From positions 73,835,912 through 73,899,911 of the forward strand of contig OZ026518.1 in the NCBI GenBank assembly GCA_964019695.1: a stretch of 64,000 nt of DNA, written 5' to 3'. Of the stretch, positions 56,135-64,000 are shown piece by piece. Both the position numbers and the translations under genes were made by a program. This stretch comes from Loripinus fragilis (taxonomy: Eukaryota; Mollusca; Bivalvia; Lucinida; Lucinidae). A model generated the notes under the pieces. That model ran no database searches. It was not told the DNA's origin and saw only the letters and a program-made list of their open reading frames with translations. Every line of letters begins with the position of its first letter. Position 1 is the first letter of the stretch.

Positions 56135-59100
56135 ATGGAAGGTGTCAATCTAACCATTATTTTAGTATCTCTTTTAATATTATTTTCAAGTATGGATTTT
56201 AAACATAAAATTATTCAATGGAATTGTCGAGGTTTGAAACCTAATTTTAATGAAGTATCTCTATTGATTTCCGAATATAATCCATCTGTATTTTGTTTTC
56301 AAGAGACATTTCTTAAACCAGATGATAACATCTCATTAAAAGGTTTTAATATATATAACTATGTTCATACTGATTGTCTGAGGCCCTCTGGTGGTGCCTC
56401 GGTGTTTGTAAAATCATCTTTCCCACAAAGAAAGATTGATTTACAAACGGAACTACAAGCAACTGCAGTATCTGTCAATCTTGACAAAGAAATAACCATA
56501 TGTTCTGTATATATTCCCCCATCATTTTCTCTTAATTCTCAACACCTGGACAGTTTACTACAACAACTTCCTTCTCCTTATATCATATTAGGTGACTTCA
56601 ATGGTCACAATCTCCTCTGGGGTGGTAAAAACAATGATTCCAGAGGTGAGCTTATCGAAAATTTCTTAACAAAAAATGATATATGTATTATGAATGATAA
56701 ATCATACACTTATCTTTCTACAAGTGCAAAGTCCTTTTCCTCTATTGATCTTTCCTTCTGTCACCCATCACTCTTTCTTGATTATAATTGGTCTGTGAGT
56801 AAAGACCAACATAATAGTGATCACTTCCCTATCATCATTGAACAGAACACTTTTTCCACTGAAGACCACAATCCAAAGTGGAAATTAAATAGAGCCAACT
56901 GGGATCTATTTAATACTCTATGCACTGGTAAATTAATACCAGAAAACTTCAAAGAATCTTCTGATCCCATATCTGACTTTACTTCTTCTCTTATAGAAAT
57001 ATCTAAAGAATGTATTCCTCAAACCTCGACAAATCCAACTAAAAGTAATCCATGGTACAACGACGACTGTAAAGAGGCAATTAAACAACGTAAACAAGCT
57101 CTATCTAAATTTAAAAAATCTCCAAATTCCAACAACTTGAATGACGTTAAAGTATTTAGAGCTAAAGCCCGCAGAACAATTAAACTTTCGAAACGTAAGT
57201 CATGGAGATCTTATGTTTCGAAAATCAATCATAAAACACCTATTAAAAAGGTTTGGGATATGATAAGAAAAATCTCTGGAAAAAACAAATCCCCCAGTTA
57301 CACACATTTAAACATGGTGGGTACTGACAGCAAAGCAACTTCAAAAACAGACATTGCTGACACTTTAGGAGAAACTTTTTGTCACAATTCATCATCATTC
57401 AAGTACTCTGAATCCTTCAGAAAGATTAAAACTGAACAAGAGAAAGTTAAATTGAATTTTAAATCACAAAATAATGAAATTTATAACAAAGATTTTAATT
57501 TAGATGAATTAGTTGAAGCTATTCAACAATCACATGACTCAGCCACGGGTCCTGACGAGATCCACTATCAAATGCTTAAACATCTCCCAGAGAATTCTCT
57601 TGAAACCCTTTTGAATATATTTAATTACATTTGGACTACTGGTAAATTTCCAGAAGATTGGACCTTAGCAACCATAATCCCAATTCCCAAACCTGGGAAA
57701 GATCCTGCGGAACCTAATAATTATAGACCTATAGCTTTAACAAGTTGTCTATGTAAAACACTTGAAAGAATGATAAATAAAAGACTTACTTGGTTTTTAG
57801 AATCCAATAATCATATATCGCGGTTTCAGTCTGGTTTCAGATCTGACCGCAGTACAACTGATAATTTAGTTAGATTGGAAACCTTCATACGTGATGCCTT
57901 TATTAAAAAGGAACATGTAGTTGCTGTGTTTTTTGATTTGGAAAAAGCTTATGATACCACGTGGAGATATGGCATTTTAAAAGATATCCACAAACTAGGA
58001 TTAAGAGGTAGACTTCCTACATTCATTGAAAACTTCCTTGCAGACCGCGCCATGCAAGTCCGGGTTGGCTCCTCTCTGTCTGACTATTATGACCAGGAGC
58101 AAGGTGGACCTCAAGGGGGTGTGCTATCTACAACACTTTTTAGTATCAAAATTAATGATATTGTGAAATGTTTAGGTAATCTTACTGATTGCTCATTATA
58201 CGTTGACGACTTCTGTATCTGTTATCGCTCGAAAAGCATGGCAACAATTGAACGTCAACTACAACAAAATTTGAATAAGATTGAAAATTGGGCAACAAGC
58301 AATGGCTTTAAGTTTTCCAAATCAAAAACACAGTGTGTACATTTCTGTCAGTTGCGCAAGCAACATGATGATCCGGTTTTACATTTATATGGATCACCTA
58401 TTCCAGTTGTTGAGGAATCTAAATTCCTTGGCATTTTATTTGATAGGAAACTCAGTTTTATACCCCATATTAAATATCTCAAAGCTAAATGTTTAAAAGC
58501 ATTGAATCTTTTAAAAGTGCTTTCCCATACTTCTTGGGGTGCAGACCGAACTACACTTCTAAAGCTGTATCGGTCTCTAGTCCGGTCAAAATTAGACTAT
58601 GGCTGTATCATATATGGCTCTGCACGAAAATCATATCTTCAAATGCTTGATCCTATACATAACCAAGGACTTAGATTAGCTTTAGGGGCTTTTAGAACTT
58701 CTCCTGTTGCTAGTCTCTATGTGGAAGCAGATGAACCATCACTATATTCACGAAGAGAGAAACTCTCTTTGCAATATGCTATAAGACTTGCTGCTAACCC
58801 ATCAAATCCTGCTCATGAAGTTACATTCCCACCAAATTATGTTAATTTGTATGAACAAAAACCTAAAGCTATTAAATCATTTGGCATCAGAATTTCACCA
58901 CTTTTAGAATCTGCCAATATCAAACCACAAAATATTGAAAAACATTTTACACCAAATATTCCAGCTTGGTGCATGAAACCACCAGAAATACTTTTTGATT
59001 TACATTCCGGGAAAAAATCTGAATCAAATCCACACATATTAAAAGATGATTTCAGAAAAATGCAAAGTCGTTATAAGAATTATCAACAAATTTATACTGA

Positions 59101-59884
59101 TGGGTCAAAGGAAGACTCAAAGGTTGGTTGTGCTGTTATATCAGACAACCATAGTAATATGCAACGTATACCTGACGATTCATCAATTTTCACTGCTGAA
59201 GCCAAAGCAGTTGATCTAGCTTTAGATTTCATTAGCACTTGTGATGCAAACAATAAATTTATTATATTTTCTGACTCGCTCTCTGTATTGAAAGCAATGA
59301 ACCATACCAGTTCAAAGAATCCACAGATTCAGAAACTTTTAGAAAAATGTCATGAGCTTTTAACTTATAAAGAAATTGTTCTCTGTTGGATTCCTAGTCA
59401 TATAGGTATCCAAGGGAATGAGATGGTAGATAAGCAAGCAAAAACATCGCTTTCATTAGAACCAACTTCTTTTAAAATTCCATTTTCCAATTTTAAGCCC
59501 TCTATCAATAAATATATCTTGGAAGAATGGCAAACTTCATAGAATAACAGCATTGGTAATAAACTTCTTGACATCAAACCAACTATTGGTGAATATCAAT
59601 CGGTTGTTCGAAACATTAGAAGAGAAGAAGTAGTATTAGCTCGACTCCGCTTAGGTCATACAAGAGTCACTCATTCATACTTACTACAAGGTGAAGAGCA
59701 GCCACAATGTGTTGGTTGCGACGCACCATTCACTGTACGTCACTTCCTCTTGGAATGTGGCGATTTTGCACAAGTAAGAAATAATTGCTTCCATGTTGAT
59801 AACATGAAAGAATTATTTCAAGATATACATATTGATAGTATTATGACATTTTTAAGACAAATAAATCTTTTTAACAAAATCTAA
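56135..59884 (+). pseudogene. LINE ORF2, copy C, one nonsense codon near the end
   Basis: Open from 56135 through endonuclease, RT and RNase H. A TAG at 59540-59542 replaces the Trp codon seen in copies B and D (EEWQTSW). The C-terminal Cys/His motif follows in frame to 59884. The RT motif before GGVLS reads EQGGPQGG where other copies have EQGVPQGG. Otherwise nearly identical to copies 1 and B. Confidence 0.92.
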
Positions 59885-60149
59885 TTGCTATTTTTAAAAT
59901 CATGTTTTGTTTTACATTTGTATCAGACCATAATACAGATTTTTTTAATGTTATATTCTGTTCAGTTAAAGAACATGTACAGTTATCTGAATAGCTCTTT
60001 GAAACTGTCAGATATTGTACATGTCTCTCCTGTCAACAATTGTATTGCAACTAATTATCATTATACAAACTCATAATCAACTTTCCTTTTATTTTATCCT
60101 ATAAATTTTTACTTTTTCCATCTTCATCATGTTTAGTTTAATACCGTCT

Positions 60150-60180
60150 GACGCTAATGACCCACAAGGGTTGATGCGTC
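60150..60180 (+). other. LINE 3' stem-loop, copy C
   Basis: Same GACGC/GCGTC stem. It is followed by GTAAAGAACCAAACAAACAA, whose GTAAAGAA matches the SINE tails exactly. Confidence 0.75.
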
Positions 60181-60206
60181 GTAAAGAACCAAACAAACAA
60201 ACAAAA

Positions 60207-62107
60207 GATATCCACAAACTAGGATTAAGAGGTAGACTTCCTACATTCATTGAAAACTTCTTTGCAGACCGCGCCATGCAAGTCCGGGTTGGCTCCTCTC
60301 TGTCTGACTATTATGACCAGGAGCAAGGTGTACCTCAAGGGGGCGTGCTATCTACAACACTTTTAAGTATCAAAATTAATGATATTGTGAAATGTTTAGG
60401 TAATCTTACTGATTGCTCATTGTACGTTGACGACTTCTGTATCTGTTATCGCTCGAAAAGCATGGCAACAATTGAACGCCAACTACAACAAAATTTGAAT
60501 AAGATTGAAAATTGGGCAACAAGCAATGGCTTTAAGTTTTCCTAATCAAAAACACAGTGTGTACATTTCTGTCAGTTGCGCAAGCAACATGATGATCCGG
60601 TTTTACATTTATATGGATCACCTATTCCAGTTGTTGAGGAATCTAAATTCCTTGGCATTTTATTTGATAGAAAACTCAGTTTTATACCCCATATTAAATA
60701 TCTCAAAGCTAAATGTTTAAAAGCATTGAATCTTTTAAAAGTGCTCTCCCATACGTCTTGGGGTGCAGACCGAACTACACTTCTCAAGCTTTATCGGTCT
60801 CTAGTCCGGTCAAAATTAGATTATGGCTGTATTATATATGGCTCTGCACGAAAATCATATCTTCAAATGCTTGATCCTATACATAACCAAGGACTTAGAT
60901 TAGCTTTAGGGGCTTTTAGAACTTCTCCTGTTGCTAGTCTCTATGTGGAAGCAGATGAACCATCACTATACTCACGAAGAGAGAAACTCTCATTGCAATA
61001 TGCTATAAGACTTGCGGCTAACCCATCAAATCCTGCTCATGAAGTACATTCCCACCAAATTATGTTGATTTATATGAACAAAACCCTAAAGCTATTAAAT
61101 CATTTGGCATCAGAATTTCACCACTCTTAGAATCTGCCAATATCAAACCACAAAATATTGAAAAACATTTTACACCAAATATTCCAGCTTGGTGTATGAA
61201 AACACCTGAAATACTTTTTGATTTACATTCTGGAAAAAAATCTGAATCAAATCCACACATATTAAAAGATGATTTCAGAAAAATGCAAAGTCGTTATAAG
61301 AATTACCAACAAATTTATACTGATGGATCAAAGGAAGACTCAAAGGTTGGTTGTGCTGTTTTATCAAACAACCATAGTAATATGCAACGTATACCTGACG
61401 ATTCATCAATTTTCACTGCTGAAGCCAAAGCAGTCGATCTAGCTTTAGATTACATTAGCACTTGTGATGCTAACAATAAATTTATTATATTTTCTGACTC
61501 GCTTTCTGTATTAAAAGCAATGAACCATACCAGTTCAAAGAATCCACAGATTCAGAAACTTTTAGAAAAATGTCATGAGCTTTTAGCTAATAAAGAAATT
61601 GTTCTCTGTTGGATTCCTAGTCATATAGGAATACAAGGGAATGAGATGGTAGATAAGCAAGCAAAATCATCGCTTTCATTAGAACCAACTTCTTTTAAAA
61701 TTCCATTTTCCAATTTTAAGCCATCTATAAATAAGTATATCTTGGAAGAATGGCAAACTTCATGGAATAACAGCATTGGAAATAAACTTCGTGAGATAAA
61801 ACCAACTATTGGTGAACACCAATCAGTTGTTAGAAACCTTAGAAAAGAAGAAGTCGTTTTGGCTCGACTCCGTTTAGGTCACACAAGAGTCACACATTCT
61901 TACTTACTACTAGGTGAAGAGCACCCACAATGTGTTGGTTGCGACGCTCCATTCACTGTACGTCACTTCCTTTTGGAATGTGGCGACTTTGCACAAGTAA
62001 GAAATAATTGTTTCCATGTTGCTAACATGAAAGAATTATTTCAAGATATACATATTGATAGTATTATGACATTTTTAAGACAAATAAATCTTTTTAACAA
62101 AATCTAA
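60207..62107 (+). pseudogene. LINE ORF2 C-terminal half, copy D
   Basis: The RT part from KDIHKLGLRGRLPTF includes QGVPQGGVLS and LYVDDF. A TAA at 60543-60545 replaces AAA. A one-base deletion near 61046 shifts the frame. RNase H (YTDGSKEDSKVGCAV, SDSLSVLKAM, PSHIGIQGNEMVD) and the Cys/His end are open up to 62107. Confidence 0.9.
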
Positions 62108-62371
62108 TTGCTATTTTAAAATCATGTTTTGTTTTACATTTGTATCAAACCATAATACAGATTTTTTAATGTTGTATTCTGTTCAGTTAGAGAACATGTA
62201 CAGTTATCTGAATAGCTCTTTGAAACTGTCAGATATTGTACGTGGTCTCTCCTGTCAACAATCGTATTGCAACTAATCATCATTATACAATCTCATTAAT
62301 ATCATTCCTTTTATTTTATCTTATAAATTTTTACTTTTTCCATCTTCATCATGTTTAGTTCAATACCGTCT

Positions 62372-62402
62372 GACGCTAATGACCCACAAGGGTTGATGCG
62401 TC
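62372..62402 (+). other. LINE 3' stem-loop, copy D
   Basis: Same stem-loop; tail GTTAAGAACCAAACAAACAA. Confidence 0.75.
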
Positions 62403-62429
62403 GTTAAGAACCAAACAAACAAACAAACA

Positions 62430-64000
62430 AAGATTAAAACCGAACAAGAAAAAGTTAAATTGAATTTTAAATCACAAAATAATGAAATTTATAACAAAGA
62501 TTTTAATTTAGATGAATTAGTTGAAGCTATTCAACTATCACATGACTCAGCCACGGGTCCTGATGAGATCCACTATCAAATGCTTAAACATCTCCCAGAT
62601 ACTTCTCTTGAAATTCTTTTGAATATATTTAATTACATTTGGACTAATGGTAAATTTTCAGGAGGTTGGACCTTAGCAACCATAATCCCAATTCCCAAAC
62701 CTGGGAAAGATCCTGCGGAACCTAATAATTATAGACCTATAGCTTTAACAAGTTGTCTATGTAAAATACTTGGAAGAATGATAAATAAAAGACTTACTTG
62801 GTTTTTAGAATCCAATAATCATATATCGCGGTTCCAGTCTGGTTTCAGATCTGACCGCAGTACAACTGATAATTTAGTTAGAATGGAAACCTTCATACGT
62901 GATGCCTTTATTAAAAAGGAACATGTAGTTGCTGTATTTTTGATTTGGAAAAAGCTTATGATACCACGTGGAGATATGGCATTTTAAAAGATATCCACAA
63001 ATTAGGATTAAGAGGTAGACTTCCTACATTCATTGAAAACTTCCATGCTGACCGCACCATGCAAGTCCGAGTTGGCTCCTCTCTGTCTGACTATTATGAC
63101 CAGGAGCAAGGTGTACCTCAAGGAGGCGTTCTCTCAACAACACTTTTTAGCATTAAAATTAATGATATTGTGAAATGTTTAGGTAATCTTACTGATTGTT
63201 CATTATCTGTTGATGACTTCTGTATCTGTTATCGCTCAAAAAGCATGGCGACGATTGAACGCCAACTGCAACAAAATTTAAATAAGATTGAAAATTGGGC
63301 AACAACCAATGGGTTTAAGTTTTCCAAATCAAAAACACAGTGTGTACATTTCTGTCAGTTGCGCAAGCAACATAATGATCCGGTTTTACATTTATATGGA
63401 TCACCTATTCCAGTTGTTGAGGAATCTAAATTCCTTGCCATTTTATTTGATAGAAAACTCAGTTTTATACCCCATATTAAATATCTCAAAGCTAAATGTT
63501 TAAAAGCATTGAATCTTTTAAAAGTACTTTCCCATACTTCTTGGGATGCAGACCGAACTACACTTCTCAAGCTGTATCAGTCTCTAGTCCGGTCAAAATT
63601 AGACTATGGCTGTATCATATATGGCTCTGCACGAAAATCATATCTTCAAATGCTTGATCCTATACATAACCAAGGACTTAGATTAGCTTTAGGGGCTTTT
63701 AGAACTTCTCCTGTTGCTAGTCTCTATGTGGAAGCAGATGAACCATCACTATATTCACGAAGAGAGAAACTCTCTTTGCAATATGCTATAAGACTTGCTG
63801 CTAACCCATCAAATCCTGCTCATGAAGTTACATTCCCACCAAATTATGTTAATTTGTATGAACAAAAACCTAAAGCTATTAAATCATTTGGCATCAGAAT
63901 TTCACCACTTTTAGAATCTGCCAATATCAAACCACAAAATATTGAAAAACATTTTACACCAAATATTCCAGCTTGGTGCATGAAACCACCAGAAATACTT
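62430..64000 (+). mobile_element. LINE copy E, 5'-truncated, fused to tail of D, runs off window
   Basis: It begins inside ORF2, upstream of the RT core, at 'aaagattaaaaccgaacaag', directly after the CAAA tail of D with AAAG-type microhomology. It continues past the window end. Confidence 0.92.
62433..64000 (+). pseudogene. LINE ORF2 fragment, copy E, frameshifted
   Basis: Open through NNYRPIALTSCLCKILGRMI. A one-base deletion at about 62937 in the run of T before DLEKAYD shifts the frame. The catalytic block reads SLSVDDF in place of SLYVDDF (TAC to TCT near 63207), a change at a strongly conserved RT position. The C-terminal domains lie beyond or at the window end. This copy could not make an active RT. 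Confidence 0.9.

Larger units (their letters stand above)
55645..60202 (+). mobile_element. LINE copy C, 5'-truncated, fused to tail of B
   Basis: It begins inside ORF1 at 'ccaagctaggacatatg', directly after the CAAA tail of copy B with a 4-base overlap (ACCA-type microhomology). It runs through ORF2 and the 3' UTR to its own stem-loop (60150-60180) and tail. No target DNA separates B and C. Confidence 0.92.
60203..62429 (+). mobile_element. LINE copy D, 5'-truncated, fused to tail of C
   Basis: It begins inside the RT domain at 'aaaagatatccacaaactag' immediately after the tail of copy C, with AAAA microhomology. It ends with stem-loop 62372-62402 and a CAAA tail. More substitutions than between B and C. 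Confidence 0.92.

Overview
The window reads as nuclear DNA of a metazoan, most likely a marine invertebrate and probably a mollusc or related lophotrochozoan (inferred). It is AT-rich, has short exons bounded by GT..AG splice signals, and is packed with transposable elements: LINEs with endonuclease, RT and RNase H, tRNA-derived SINEs, MITEs and foldback elements. No operons, Shine-Dalgarno sites or prokaryotic gene spacing are visible. No intact single-copy cellular gene can be supported; almost every coding trace is a fragment, a decayed copy or element-borne.

Layout. 0-11 kb: gene-free repeats, including a 4.6-kb foldback element (2.3-7.0 kb), several hairpin MITEs, degenerate ~150-bp tandem repeats and a complete tRNA-derived SINE at 9.06 kb. 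11.3-14.8 kb: a 3.5-kb element with ~450-bp terminal inverted repeats (TIRs) that carries a broken minus-strand gene of an uncharacterised family I recall as widespread in aquatic invertebrates. 14.8-17 kb: a tandem repeat array and a SINE piece. 17.4-18.2 kb: an 817-bp TIR element flanked by TATA. 18.5-30.1 kb: two diverged copies of an unrecognised multi-exon gene. The first copy ends in an array of five phase-1, 75-nt exons arranged as a 309-bp higher-order repeat. The second is interrupted by a LINE 3' fragment with a target-site duplication (TSD) and keeps candidate 3' terminal exons. Between them lies an SGNH-hydrolase-like relic interrupted by a SINE. 33.3-33.8 kb: a RecQ helicase fragment with an in-frame stop. 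35.6-38.6 kb: phase-compatible minus-strand exons resembling a degenerate PHD finger, one of them tandemly duplicated. 39.0-39.8 kb: a broken Ty3/gypsy-type gag.

40.8-64 kb is dominated by one young non-LTR retrotransposon family (I/Nimb-like, inferred). ORF1 (441 aa in the unduplicated arrangement) carries zinc knuckles; ORF2 (1249 aa) carries an APE endonuclease, RT, RNase H and a C-terminal Cys/His motif. Copy 1 (40.8-45.8 kb) is 5'-truncated with a perfect 16-bp TSD. Copy A (46.0-49.4 kb) is older and rearranged. Copy B (49.4-55.6 kb) is full length and is followed head-to-tail by 5'-truncated copies C, D and E, each fused directly to the CAAA-repeat tail of the copy before it. Every copy carries at least one disabling change, but the near-identity of copies 1, B, C, D and E implies recent activity. 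The LINE 3' tail resembles the tails of the SINEs, so this LINE is the natural candidate for their mobilising partner.

The most unusual structures are the LINE concatemer, the terminal stem-loops of the LINE and their SINE counterparts, the 75-nt exon array, and the duplicated PHD-like exon.
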